A stretch of 22,994 nucleotides of DNA from Verrucomicrobiota bacterium (GTDB taxonomy: Bacteria > Verrucomicrobiota > Verrucomicrobiia > Chthoniobacterales > UBA10450): positions 1-22,994 of the forward strand of contig QHOQ01000065.1 in the NCBI GenBank assembly GCA_003219355.1, read 5' to 3'. Below the pieces are notes generated by a model. That model did no database searches, was not told where the DNA came from, and saw nothing but the letters and a program-made list of their open reading frames with translations. Position 1 is the first letter of the stretch. Each line of letters starts with the position of its first letter. Below are positions 14,119 to 22,919 of the stretch, piece after piece. Position numbers and translations under genes: made by a program.

Positions 14119-15066
14119 GTGAACTCCTACACGCACGCCTTGACGAGAGACCAAGCGTCCAAGCTTCGCACGCGGCTCGCGGAATCGGGATTCCAGTTCA
14201 GTCCGAAACAGTACACGCTCTTTTTTGCGCAGAAAAACAATCTCAGTGTGGCGGTTTATGAAAAAGGGCCAAAGATCCTTGTGCAAGGCAAGGGGGTCGA
14301 AGAGTTCGTGCAGTTTGAGCTTGAGCCAAAAATCCTTGGCGAAGCGAAGCTGGGTTATGAAGAAGTGCACTCGCCGGAAATGTTCGAGCCGCACTTCGGC
14401 GTGGATGAGAGCGGGAAGGGCGATTTCTTCGGACCGCTCGTAGTTGCCGGAGTCTATGTCGACCGTGGCATCGCACGCAGACTTGTCGGTGCCGGTGTGC
14501 AAGACAGCAAACGAGTCGGTTCGGATGCACGGATTCGAGCGCTGGCTGAAACGATACGGAAGGGCACCGCCGGTCTTGTCGAGACGGTGCTGATCGGCCC
14601 GGAAAGGTACAACGAGCTCTACCAGAAGTTTGGCAATTTGAACAAGCTGCTCGGCTGGGGACACGCGCGTGTCATCGAAAACTTACTGGCGAAAAAGTCT
14701 GATTGCCCGCGGGCGTTGTCGGATCAATTTGCGGATGCGCGCGTGATCGAGCAATCGCTGTTGCGGCATGGCCGAAAGATCCAGATCGAACAGCGGACGA
14801 AGGCGGAGTCAGATATCGCGGTGGCGGCGGCGTCGATCCTGGCGCGCGAAGCGTTTATCAACTGGCTGGAGCGCAGAGGGAAAGAGCTCGGTTTGCGTTT
14901 GGAGCGCGGAGTATCTGCGAACGTAAAAGAGGCAGCGAAAAAGCTCGTGGAAGCCAATGGACCACAGGTATTGCGAGGATTGGCCAAAGTCCATTTCCGG
15001 ACCGCGCACGAGATTGCGCCTGACGATTATGCGGCCCCGTCTCCGCGTGGGAATTGGCGAAAGTAA
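14119..15066 (+). CDS. rnhC: Ribonuclease HIII
   Basis: RNase HIII cleaves RNA in RNA/DNA hybrids. The N-terminal TBP-like substrate-binding domain (about 1-85) precedes the type 2 RNase H domain with FGVDESGKGDFFGPLVVAGV (94-113), where the DE pair at 96-97 begins the catalytic set, then QDSKRV with the next acidic residue, and AESDIAVAAASILARE. The GKGDFFGP signature distinguishes HIII from HII. GTG at 14119 (MNSYTHAL) is chosen; GTG at 14101 is in frame but lies inside an inverted-repeat arm. Neither has a clear ribosome-binding site. It is divergent from mutY. Confidence 0.93.
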   Translation: MNSYTHALTRDQASKLRTRLAESGFQFSPKQYTLFFAQKNNLSVAVYEKGPKILVQGKGVEEFVQFELEPKILGEAKLGYEEVHSPEMFEPHFGVDESGKGDFFGPLVVAGVYVDRGIARRLVGAGVQDSKRVGSDARIRALAETIRKGTAGLVETVLIGPERYNELYQKFGNLNKLLGWGHARVIENLLAKKSDCPRALSDQFADARVIEQSLLRHGRKIQIEQRTKAESDIAVAAASILAREAFINWLERRGKELGLRLERGVSANVKEAAKKLVEANGPQVLRGLAKVHFRTAHEIAPDDYAAPSPRGNWRK

Positions 15067-15273
15067 GGAAAGAACCGAGCGGAGCCTTATTCAGTCATTT
15101 GATCTGGTTTCGGGGAATGGTCGATTGCCTTGCAATTCTTCCAGCGGTCAAAAGCTGCCATTTGCGCTTGGTCTTGTTGTCGAGGAAGTTAGCCGGCAAG
15201 AAAAAATCTTTTTTGTGCTTAATTTAGCCCACCGGCACACCAGCGTGAAGCGATTACTAAATAGATATTAGAT

Positions 15274-15639
15274 ATGGCAAAGCTAACCAAACGCGACATC
15301 GTTGTCGCAATCAGCAACCAAACCGGCATGGTCCAACATGAGGTTTTCGATGTCGTCCAGCGGACACTCGACAAGATCACCGACAGTTTGGCCAACAACA
15401 TAGCCGTTGAACTGCGCAACTTCGGAGTTTTTCAGCCGCGGCTGACAAAACCGCGCGTCGGACGGAACCCGAACCAGCCAGGGAGCAGTTTCGTAATTCC
15501 GCCCCGTGCGACTGTGAAATTCAAAGCTGGCAAGATTATGCGTCAGCGAGTCGAGAAACTTTCGCGGGAATTAAAAGAAGCATCTGAGCGGACCGAGGGG
15601 CAGAAGAACACTGCAATGCGGGGCCACAACGGCGGATAA
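15274..15639 (+). CDS. HU/IHF-family DNA-binding protein
   Basis: A histone-like dimeric DNA-binding protein. The first ~90 residues are a standard HU fold: MAKLTKRDIVVAIS, an LRNFGVFQ strand, and the DNA-binding arm GRNPNQPGSSFVIPPRATVKFKAGK. About 30 extra residues (KIMRQRVEKLSRELKEASERTEGQ...) form a charged C-terminal tail beyond the ~90-residue norm. ATG at 15274 matches the family start, although no Shine-Dalgarno is visible. It is separated from rnhC by 207 nt, long enough for its own promoter, and converges on the hybrid kinase. It could be HU or an IHF relative, and sequence alone does not decide. Confidence 0.9.
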   Translation: MAKLTKRDIVVAISNQTGMVQHEVFDVVQRTLDKITDSLANNIAVELRNFGVFQPRLTKPRVGRNPNQPGSSFVIPPRATVKFKAGKIMRQRVEKLSRELKEASERTEGQKNTAMRGHNGG

Positions 15640-15677
15640 CGCGGCGAACGCCGGTCCTAAATTGGCGAAGCTTACGA

Positions 15678-18179
15678 TCACGATCTCGCGGTCGGCTCGA
15701 GCTCGAGTAGATTTTGGATCGCCTGTTCCAGCCGCTCAAAATTGATCGGCTTAGTGAGATGCTCAGAGAAGCCCGCAGCTCGGGCTTCGTTGACGTCGTG
15801 TTCCGTTCCAAAGCCGCTGAGTGCGATTCCGAGCAGGCCTTTGCTGTCTCGCAATTCGCGCATTAGATCATAGCCGCTGCGGTCTGGTAGTCCGATGTCG
15901 CTGATGAGCAGGTCGAAATCCTGTTCGTGGGTTTTTTCCACGGCCTGCTCAGCAGAATGAGCCACCGTAATCTCGTAGCCGCGGCGTTCGAGCATCATCT
16001 TCATCCCTGTGCAAGTATCGCGATGGTCATCCACCACGAGGACGCGCCGAAGCATGGGAACTCTCGGCGCACCTTCTCTAGTGGCAGACGGGCCTTCCTC
16101 CGCTCCGTCGCCCGCCGCGGTTGGGGCCACCACCGTTTTCAGGTTTAGCGAAAAAGTTGAGCCGCGATCCTTTCCGGGACTCGCGACCCGGATTTTTCCG
16201 CCATGCGCATCAACCATCGCTTTCGAGATGGCAAGCCCAAGACCAAGACCGCCAAAACGGCGGGTGATGGCGATTTGGCCCTGTTCGAAAGCGTTGAAAA
16301 TTTTGTCGATCTTGTCCGGCTCAATCCCAATGCCAGTATCGCTGATTCGGATTTCAATCTCGTCCGACGCCGGATTGACGGTTTCAATAATGATACAGCC
16401 TTTCTCTGGGGTGAATTTCACGCTGTTCTTGATGAGATTCCAAAACACTTGCTGCAAACGTGCCGGGTCCCCTTCGACATGGGCGTGAGCAGCGTGGAAC
16501 CGAAATTCCACTTGAAGATCCTTAGCGGCAATATCGTCGCGGCAAATTTCGTGAGCGCGACACAGGATTTCATGGACGCAAATAATTTCAAAGCTTAACT
16601 GCAGCTTGCCTTTTGCGATCCGGGTTACGTCGAGTAAGTCGTCGATCAACCGTGCTTCCAGTTCGACATTGCGTCGGATGACCTCAAGCGCTTCGTGCAC
16701 CGGCCGAGAATCCGGAATGTTGGCCTCTAATTCGCCTACCATCGCGATCACAGGCGAAAGGGGATTGCGCAACTCATGGGAGAGCAACGCGAGGAACTGG
16801 TCTTTTGCTGCGTTCGCGCCGATCAGTTCCTGGCGCAGCGTAACGTCGCGCGTCTTGTCTTCAAGGAGATAAAGTACGCCCTGAACAGTCTGTTGCGGAC
16901 CTTGCAGCCGGAGCAGATTGATATTTACAAAGTGCATCATGCCCGCATTGTCTTTTAACGGCTCTTCGATCAGTTGAAATGGGGTGCCAAAAGAAAGCAC
17001 TTTCTCGATCGCTCCGGCCGGCGCGATCTTCACATCATCATAGGTTGCTTCCGTGATGTCGCGACCAAGCGGCAAATTTCCGAAACGCTGCACCATTTGC
17101 GTGAAAGCATCGTTCGCCTGGAGAAAACGGCGGGAAGTTGGATCGATAAAAGCGATGCCGCTGGGCATGTTCGCCAGGATCTTTTCATTAAAAATGACTT
17201 CGCGCTCGATCCGCCGCGTGGCTTCGGTTTGGCGTTGATAAAACGTGCTCCCAACCCAAGCGCAAATCGCCGTGAGCACGATTAGCCAGGCCGCGAGGAC
17301 AGTCATTCGTCCCAGCAGGTCATGCACCGGTTTGTAAGCAATGGCTTTTGATTGCTCAGCGACAGCTACCCAGCCGGTCGATTCGATCGGACTGAAAGAA
17401 TAAAGATTGCCGCGCCGCTCGAAATGCCCGCTCTTGCTCTCGCGGATATCCTTCATCAAGATTTCTCCCTCGGAAGAAACCGGGGCGGAATTTGGCCGAA
17501 AATCCTTCGCGAAAAGTGCGGTGCCGTTTTGATCGAATACCTCGCAGAGGGATTGGTCGGCGAACTCAATCGTGGCCAAACGTCGCCCGATTCTTTCCAC
17601 CAACACGGAGATTCCGAGATAGCCGACGATTGTGCGATCCGGGGCCCGCACCGCGCCGACGATGTCGGTCGCCATGCGCTTATCCGGCAAGCGCTGATGG
17701 ACCGCCGAGACGAAGGCTCCATTTGATGCACGCGCTTGCTCCCGCCATTGGTTGGAACCGAAATCCTTGCCAATCATCGCCGGATCGTTGGGAATCGACG
17801 CGATAAGGCGACCGTCGGGCGCTGTCATGAACATTCCGTCGATAAGCGGATGGGAATAAAATGCCGAGCCGAGCCATTGTTCAGCCGCAGCCTGGGGATT
17901 TGGCGCGCTCAGGATTTTCGCCACCTCCGGCAGCGTCTGATAGTACTCAATGATACTACTGGTCCGGCTCAGGTCATGGTTAACGAGATGGCCCACTAGC
18001 TGAATGAAAGTTTGCCGGTCGCGCAGGATTCGCGATTCAAGGGTTCTTGTCAGGATCGTGTAGGAAACGACCAGTGTTAAGATCGATGGAATCCATCCGG
18101 CCAAGAGGATCGGAAAGATGATCTTCAAGCGTTCGAAACGGCCGCGTTTCTGTTTCTCAAATCTATCGCGCAATTGCAT
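15678..18179 (-). CDS. Membrane hybrid sensor histidine kinase (Cache-PAS-HisKA-HATPase-REC)
   Basis: An 833-residue sensor kinase. Domains in order: TM1 (about 20-44), an extracytoplasmic Cache-like sensor (about 50-280, with MTAPDGRLIASIP), TM2 (about 292-312), a PAS-like region (about 330-445), HisKA with phosphoacceptor His468 in SHELRNPLSP, HATPase with NLIKNSVKFT, DTGIGI and GGLGLGLA, and a C-terminal receiver with phosphoacceptor Asp761 (LLISDIGLPDRSGYDLM) and Lys810. There is no output domain, so signal must pass to another protein, perhaps through an Hpt partner that is not present here. It is divergent from the glycan synthase, separated by 366 nt. The signal is unknown; Cache domains often bind small organic ligands. 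Confidence 0.93.
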   Translation of the reverse strand: MQLRDRFEKQKRGRFERLKIIFPILLAGWIPSILTLVVSYTILTRTLESRILRDRQTFIQLVGHLVNHDLSRTSSIIEYYQTLPEVAKILSAPNPQAAAEQWLGSAFYSHPLIDGMFMTAPDGRLIASIPNDPAMIGKDFGSNQWREQARASNGAFVSAVHQRLPDKRMATDIVGAVRAPDRTIVGYLGISVLVERIGRRLATIEFADQSLCEVFDQNGTALFAKDFRPNSAPVSSEGEILMKDIRESKSGHFERRGNLYSFSPIESTGWVAVAEQSKAIAYKPVHDLLGRMTVLAAWLIVLTAICAWVGSTFYQRQTEATRRIEREVIFNEKILANMPSGIAFIDPTSRRFLQANDAFTQMVQRFGNLPLGRDITEATYDDVKIAPAGAIEKVLSFGTPFQLIEEPLKDNAGMMHFVNINLLRLQGPQQTVQGVLYLLEDKTRDVTLRQELIGANAAKDQFLALLSHELRNPLSPVIAMVGELEANIPDSRPVHEALEVIRRNVELEARLIDDLLDVTRIAKGKLQLSFEIICVHEILCRAHEICRDDIAAKDLQVEFRFHAAHAHVEGDPARLQQVFWNLIKNSVKFTPEKGCIIIETVNPASDEIEIRISDTGIGIEPDKIDKIFNAFEQGQIAITRRFGGLGLGLAISKAMVDAHGGKIRVASPGKDRGSTFSLNLKTVVAPTAAGDGAEEGPSATREGAPRVPMLRRVLVVDDHRDTCTGMKMMLERRGYEITVAHSAEQAVEKTHEQDFDLLISDIGLPDRSGYDLMRELRDSKGLLGIALSGFGTEHDVNEARAAGFSEHLTKPINFERLEQAIQNLLELEPTARS

Positions 18180-18545
18180 CCCGTTAGTCTGCGAAAAATC
18201 GGCTCATCACCAATTAACCTGGTTGCCGCCTCAGGCAAGGCGAATGTCCACAAGGAGGGTTCGCTTAGTCGATTTGACGAATTGCGAGGGTTAGCTCGCG
18301 CGCTTCCGCGTGAATCGCCTTCACAGCGGTTCCTCTTGTGCGATCAGGAGTCTTACAAGGCCAGTCGCACCCGCAATTACGAAGATCGACAATGAACACA
18401 ACATACTCGCTCTCTGCGCTATGCCCGGATGCTTTTTTCGCGCTACGCTCGCTATTTTTAGAGGTAAACGTAAGATTTTTTTTGATTTGACGCACGTGCT
18501 GGAAACGGCATCATGTCGCCCTTGTTGCCTTAACCACCGGCAGCT
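18180..18545. other. 366-nt gap between the hybrid kinase and the glycan synthase
   Basis: No convincing gene, RNA or terminator was found. A TTGACG (18487-18492) pointing toward the glycosyltransferase could be a -35, but the -10 is poor. A 32-codon ATG frame at 18392 has no ribosome-binding site and no recognisable sequence. The region should hold promoters for both divergent genes. Confidence 0.5.
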
Positions 18546-18557
18546 GTGGAAACTCCC

Positions 18558-20063
18558 ATGCAAGGAAGTCTTGGACACATTATTTGGACGGTCTGCTATC
18601 TGAGCGTGCTGATCGGTCTTTCGGCTTACGGTATCCATCGATACTTCATCATTTACCTGTTTCTCAAAAACAGGAAGCGAGAACCGGTTCCGGACAGACA
18701 GTTTGAGCAACTGCCGAAAGTGACGGTCCAATTGCCGATCTTCAACGAAATTTACGTGGTCGAGCGCCTGCTTCGCTCGGTCAGCGAGCTGGACTATCCG
18801 AGGAAGCTTCTCCAGATCCAGGTGCTCGATGATTCTACGGATGATACGCGCGAGATTGTCTCGTCGTGCGCGGACGAATTACGCGAGCGCGGTTTCAATG
18901 TTCAACGCATTCATCGTGTTGATCGCACCGGGTTCAAGGCGGGTGCTCTGGCCGCAGGACTCGAAGCCGCGGAAGGCGAATTCGTTTGTATCCTTGATGC
19001 CGATTTTGTTCCAGAACCGGATTTACTGAAACGCACGATCCATTTCTTCACCGATCCCAAAATAGGAATGCTCCAGACCAGATGGGGGCACTTGAATCGC
19101 GGTTATTCCTTGCTTACGCGGATGCAGGCAATCTTTCTCGATGGGCACCTTTTGCTCGAACAGACCGCTCGCAGCCGGAGTGGCCGCTTTTTCAACTTCA
19201 ACGGAACCGCTGGTCTTTGGCGGCGCACATGTATTGAACAAAGCGGAGGCTGGCAGCATGATACTCTCTGTGAAGATCTCGATCTGAGCTATCGGGCCCA
19301 GCTCGAAGGCTGGAAATTTATTTTTTTATCCGATGTTGTGACTCCCGCTGAGCTGCCGGTCGACATGAACGGATTTAAGTCTCAGCAACATCGCTGGACA
19401 AAGGGATCCATCCAAACCTGCAAAAAATTGTTGCCCACAATTTGGCGCAGTCGACTGCCATTTGCGATTAAACTTGAGGCCACATGTCACTTGATGTCGA
19501 ACTTCGCCTACTTGTTGCTTGCCTTTTTATGCATCCTCCTGCATCCCTCTACCGGAGCTCCCCACGGTAGCTGGCTTCGGACACTTCTGATCGATGTCCC
19601 GATTTTCATCGCGGCATCGGGATCGGTCGCGGTGTTTTATTTTTGCGCCCAACGTGAACTCCATCCGCGAACATGGATGAAGGAAATTCTTTTTTTGCCA
19701 TGTTTGGTCGCCCTGGGCGTTGGTCTCTCGCTCAACAACGCGCGCGCCGTGCTCGAAGCTCTCTTCAATCACAAATCCGATTTCACGCGAACGCCCAAGT
19801 ACGGCATCGAACGCAAATCGCAACCGTGGCGGACCTGCAAATACAGACCGCTCAAATCGGCGCTCCCGCTCGCAGAGCTGGCTTTCGCAATTTATTTCAC
19901 CTACTTCCTTTGGTTCGCAATTGTCCATGGACAGTTCCTCTCCGTTCCGTTCCTGCTCATGTTCCAGGGCGGGTTTCTTTACGTCTGCCTCTCTTCCCTG
20001 GCGACTCGCTGGCCCAAGATCAGTTTTGGTGGTCCACGTACGGCGACCGCAATTCCCGCGTGA
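18558..20063 (+). CDS. Membrane GT2 beta-glycan synthase (cellulose/glucomannan synthase-like)
   Basis: A processive family 2 glycosyltransferase at the inner membrane. After an N-terminal membrane segment (about 6-30) the GT-A domain shows DDSTDD (91-96), ILDADFVP (145-152), the acidic pair in CEDLDLSYR, and QQHRWTKG (276-283), the D,D,D,QxxRW pattern of cellulose-synthase-like enzymes. Four or so C-terminal membrane helices follow (about 315-475). There is no PilZ domain, so direct c-di-GMP control is not evident. ATG at 18558 is chosen, with GTG at 18546 an alternative. The product sugar is unknown; closest known types are CslA-like glucomannan synthases. Its stop lies 33 nt before the ATG of the L,D-transpeptidase gene. 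Confidence 0.88.
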   Translation: MQGSLGHIIWTVCYLSVLIGLSAYGIHRYFIIYLFLKNRKREPVPDRQFEQLPKVTVQLPIFNEIYVVERLLRSVSELDYPRKLLQIQVLDDSTDDTREIVSSCADELRERGFNVQRIHRVDRTGFKAGALAAGLEAAEGEFVCILDADFVPEPDLLKRTIHFFTDPKIGMLQTRWGHLNRGYSLLTRMQAIFLDGHLLLEQTARSRSGRFFNFNGTAGLWRRTCIEQSGGWQHDTLCEDLDLSYRAQLEGWKFIFLSDVVTPAELPVDMNGFKSQQHRWTKGSIQTCKKLLPTIWRSRLPFAIKLEATCHLMSNFAYLLLAFLCILLHPSTGAPHGSWLRTLLIDVPIFIAASGSVAVFYFCAQRELHPRTWMKEILFLPCLVALGVGLSLNNARAVLEALFNHKSDFTRTPKYGIERKSQPWRTCKYRPLKSALPLAELAFAIYFTYFLWFAIVHGQFLSVPFLLMFQGGFLYVCLSSLATRWPKISFGGPRTATAIPA

Positions 20064-20095
20064 CAAAAACCAAATTGTCGAGTAAGAAGGTGCGC

Positions 20096-20905
20096 ATGCG
20101 CTGGCCCTTGGCTGTAACTTTAAGCTTAATTTCAGTTGCTCCTGCGCTTTTTGCCGCACAGGTCGATCCTTCAACGCGCCTCGTAATCAGCGTACGCGAT
20201 CAGAAGCTGATGCTTCTACAAAATGGCGGCAAGGTCGCAACTTATCCTATTTCCACTTCGATGTTCGGGCTGGGCGACTATTGGGGACGAATGACAACTC
20301 CTCTCGGTTACCTCGCCGTCGCGCAAAAAATCGGAGACCACGCACCGATCGGCGCCGTGTTTCATAATCGGCGGTTTACCGGAGAAATTCTCGCGCCAAA
20401 TGCTCCGGGCCGCGATCCAGTGATTACGCGCATCATTTGGCTGCGCGGACTTGAAGCTCAAAACGCGCTTGCCTTTAGGCGCTGCATTTACATCCATGGT
20501 ACGCCGCAGGAGAAGACGATCGGTCGCCCCGCCAGCTACGGTTGCATCCGGATGAAATCGAGCGATGTCGCTGCTCTATATAATCAGCTTACGCTTGGCT
20601 CGATCGTGCAAATTGTTCCTGATAAGTTGCCCAAAGTGCCAAAGGCCGCGCCGGTGCCATTGAGTAGCACGCTTGCGGTGGCTGAAAAAGCAAAGGTCCA
20701 GAATCAGCTTGGCTCCGCATACGCGGCAGCTTCACCTACCGTCGAACAAATGCGAATGGGGGGAGCGCTCGCTGCAGAGCGACAAAAAAGCCAAGCTCGC
20801 GGCGAACAAACGAGCACAACGCGCGGGTCTATTGTGCGTCCGATAGAAAAAGCGCCGGCGCTGAACAAGGGCGCGGTAACCGCTCAAAACGGTCCGCGCG
20901 CATAA
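20096..20905 (+). CDS. Exported L,D-transpeptidase (YkuD domain)
   Basis: L,D-transpeptidases form 3-3 crosslinks in peptidoglycan or attach proteins to it. The ATG at 20096 is preceded by AAGAAGG 5 nt upstream and gives 269 residues with a signal peptide (hydrophobic stretch 6-20, cleavage near LFA-AQ). A GTG at 20060 overlapping the glycosyltransferase stop is also in frame. The YkuD catalytic motif is intact: HGTPQE (134-139) and SYGCIRM (148-154) with Cys150 nucleophile. The last ~90 residues are an Ala/Gln/Arg-rich tail without recognisable domain. It follows the glycan synthase closely, suggesting one envelope transcript. Confidence 0.9.
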   Translation: MRWPLAVTLSLISVAPALFAAQVDPSTRLVISVRDQKLMLLQNGGKVATYPISTSMFGLGDYWGRMTTPLGYLAVAQKIGDHAPIGAVFHNRRFTGEILAPNAPGRDPVITRIIWLRGLEAQNALAFRRCIYIHGTPQEKTIGRPASYGCIRMKSSDVAALYNQLTLGSIVQIVPDKLPKVPKAAPVPLSSTLAVAEKAKVQNQLGSAYAAASPTVEQMRMGGALAAERQKSQARGEQTSTTRGSIVRPIEKAPALNKGAVTAQNGPRA

Positions 20906-20945
20906 GAGTAATCAGTCCGCGCTATTTGGGTGAGAGTGCGAGCTC

Positions 20946-20951
20946 TTGACA
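20946..20951 (+). promoter_or_regulatory. Possible -35 element upstream of rpsT
   Basis: A perfect TTGACA lies 50 nt upstream of the rpsT ATG. I found no good -10 at 16-18 nt spacing, so this is tentative. Confidence 0.3.
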
Positions 20952-21000
20952 ATCGCAATTGCGACCGCGAGCGTCCACGTCCACAATTTTTTAAACAAAA

Positions 21001-21255
21001 ATGGCCAATACGAAGTCAGCCGCCAAGCGCTCCCGCCAGACGTTGAAGCGCTCACTCCGCAATCGCAGTGTGGTGACACGCTTGCGCACAATGCAAAAGC
21101 AGGTGCGTTCCTCGGAGATGCCCAACTTGGATGGAATTCGCGCGGTGATCTCGGCGATCGATAAAGCCGCAAAGCGTGGGATCATTCATCGCAATGCTGC
21201 TAATCGCCGCAAAGCGCGACTCAATAAAGCGCTAGCAGCCGCATCCACGAAGTAG
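21001..21255 (+). CDS. rpsT: 30S ribosomal protein S20
   Basis: S20 binds 16S rRNA early in 30S assembly. The 84-residue product begins MANTKSAAKRSRQTLKRSLRNRS and ends in an Ala/Lys-rich stretch, with GIIHRNAANRRKARLNK typical of the family's conserved C-terminal helix. The upstream sequence is T/A-rich and has no clear Shine-Dalgarno. It is a single gene, with 93 nt before the next start. Confidence 0.97.
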   Translation: MANTKSAAKRSRQTLKRSLRNRSVVTRLRTMQKQVRSSEMPNLDGIRAVISAIDKAAKRGIIHRNAANRRKARLNKALAAASTK

Positions 21256-21348
21256 TTTTAGAGTCGATTCTTGAACTCGCGCCGCGGTCCATCAGGGCCC
21301 GGAGCAAATCGCCTTTGCATCTGTCGCGAGACGGCTAGATTCTCTCGA

Positions 21349-21936
21349 ATGATTCCGGCTCTTCTCCTCATATTTTCGGCCGTCGCTTATCGCGTGACGT
21401 CAGGCCTTTTGATTCATTCCGGCGCAAGCTGGCTTTCCAATTTTGCGCCGCTCGCGGCCATCGCCCTCTGCAGTGCAGCGTACTTTCCAAAAAAATACAA
21501 ATTCGCGGTGCCGCTTGTGACCCTTTTTATTTCCGACGCAGTACTTAATTTTCGTTACGGCGCACCGCTGCTCGATCCCCAAATTCTCTGTCGCTATTTG
21601 GCATTGGCCCTGGTCGGATGGATCGGTCTTCTCTTGCAGCATCGCGCTTCTCTAAAGACCCTTTTGCCGGCTTCAATCGTTGGATCGACAATTTTTTACG
21701 TGATCACGAATGCGTTCTCGTGGTTAAGCGATCCGGGCTACGCGAAAAATGTGGCAGGATTAATTCAGGCGCTTACGGTGGGATTGCCTCAGTACAGCGC
21801 GACGCCGAGCTGGATGTTTTTCCGAAACTCACTCCTGAGCGATCTCGTTTTCACACTGCTTTTTATTGTTTGCATGAGCCTGGGCCGAAGCACTGAACTG
21901 TCGCGTGCCCGCGCTGCGGTTCCGCGCCCGGCGTGA
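21349..21936 (+). CDS. DUF6580-family membrane protein
   Basis: A 195-residue protein with about five hydrophobic segments. Conserved-looking motifs include NFAPLAAIAL (31-40), PLVTLFISDAVLN (55-67), FYVITNAFSWLSDPGYAKNVAGLIQAL (116-142) and RNSLLSDLVFTLLF (159-172), matching my memory of DUF6580 putative transport proteins, which resemble small-molecule transporter subunits. No experimentally defined function is known to me. ATG at 21349 is favoured over an upstream TTG at 21271 that would add a non-hydrophobic extension. Its stop overlaps the pdhA GTG as GTGA, so it is translationally linked to pyruvate dehydrogenase. Confidence 0.75.
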   Translation: MIPALLLIFSAVAYRVTSGLLIHSGASWLSNFAPLAAIALCSAAYFPKKYKFAVPLVTLFISDAVLNFRYGAPLLDPQILCRYLALALVGWIGLLLQHRASLKTLLPASIVGSTIFYVITNAFSWLSDPGYAKNVAGLIQALTVGLPQYSATPSWMFFRNSLLSDLVFTLLFIVCMSLGRSTELSRARAAVPRPA

Positions 21937-22919
21937 CCGCCATGCAGTCGGTAGAGCAGCGCGACGAAGTCGAGATGCTCTCGCTGATGCTATTGATCCG
22001 ACGTTTTGAGGAACGCGCGAGCCAGCAGTATCAAGCGCAGAAGATCGGCGGTTTTTGTCACCTTTACATCGGTCAGGAGGCCGTCGTGGCTGGCGCGATC
22101 GCGGCCGTGCGCCATGATGATTATGTCATCACCGCTTATCGCGATCACGCGCACGCTCTTGCTCGCGGCACGAGCGCCGATGCGTGCATGGCGGAGCTTT
22201 TTGGAAAAGAAACCGGTTGTTCGCGAGGCCTGGGCGGTTCGATGCATTTCTTTAATCGGCAAAATCACATGTACGGCGGTCACGCGATAGTCGGCGCCCA
22301 CGTTCCATTAGCCGTTGGACTAGCCTTTGCCATTAAATACCGCGGCGAAGATCGCGTCACTCTGTGTTTCTTCGGGGACGGTGCGATCAATCAAGGCTCT
22401 TTCCACGAAGCCTTGAATCTAGCTGCGCTTTTCAAGTTGCCGATCGTTTTCATTTGCGAAAATAACCTCTTCGCCATGGGTACCTCGGTGAAAAGATCGA
22501 CATCGCTCAAACAGATTGTCGATCGAGCGGAGGGTTACGACATCCCCGGTGAGATTGTCGATGGAATGAACTTCCGTGAAGTCCGCGATAAGATCGGCGA
22601 GGTTGTGAATTCCATCCGCAAGGAACCGCATCCGGCGTTCGTTGAAATTCGCACTTATCGCTATCGTGGCCACTCGATGTCCGATCCGGCAAGTTATCGG
22701 ACCAAGCAGGAGCTGGAGAAATATCGACTTGACGATCCAATCACGCGTTTGCGGGCGCAGCTCACGCGGGAGGGGAAACTAACGAACGAACAATTCGATC
22801 AAATCGACAAGCACGCCAAGGAGACAGTGCTAGCCTCGGTAAAGTTTGCTGAGAAAAGCCCGCAGCTGCCGCTCGATAAGCTTTACGATTATACTTACGC
22901 CAACGGGGCAAAACCGTGA
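21933..22919 (+). CDS. pdhA: Pyruvate dehydrogenase E1 component, alpha subunit
   Basis: PdhA with PdhB forms the thiamine-diphosphate E1 that decarboxylates pyruvate and reductively acetylates E2. The 328-residue product shows LLIRRFEERASQQYQAQKIGGFCHLYIGQEA, DHAHALARG, GLGGSMHFF, GGHAIVGAHVPLAVGLAFA, and the ThDP motif FFGDGAINQGSFHEALNLAALFKLPIVFICENN. The loop YRGHSMSDPASYR also fits the pyruvate rather than 2-oxoisovalerate branch. GTG at 21933 overlaps the upstream stop as GTGA; ATG at 21942 is a second possible start. The 3' end overlaps pdhB by 4 nt. Confidence 0.95.
   Translation: MTAMQSVEQRDEVEMLSLMLLIRRFEERASQQYQAQKIGGFCHLYIGQEAVVAGAIAAVRHDDYVITAYRDHAHALARGTSADACMAELFGKETGCSRGLGGSMHFFNRQNHMYGGHAIVGAHVPLAVGLAFAIKYRGEDRVTLCFFGDGAINQGSFHEALNLAALFKLPIVFICENNLFAMGTSVKRSTSLKQIVDRAEGYDIPGEIVDGMNFREVRDKIGEVVNSIRKEPHPAFVEIRTYRYRGHSMSDPASYRTKQELEKYRLDDPITRLRAQLTREGKLTNEQFDQIDKHAKETVLASVKFAEKSPQLPLDKLYDYTYANGAKP

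Noticed and set aside
18392..18490. 32-codon ATG frame in the kinase-glycosyltransferase spacer
   Set aside because: No ribosome-binding site, no terminator and no recognisable composition, unlike the basic-peptide gene at 8749-8808.
19673..20095. N-terminal extension of the L,D-transpeptidase frame into the glycosyltransferase gene
   Set aside because: The extension is Arg-rich and lies over the GT2 coding end; ATG at 20096 has a ribosome-binding site and a signal peptide.
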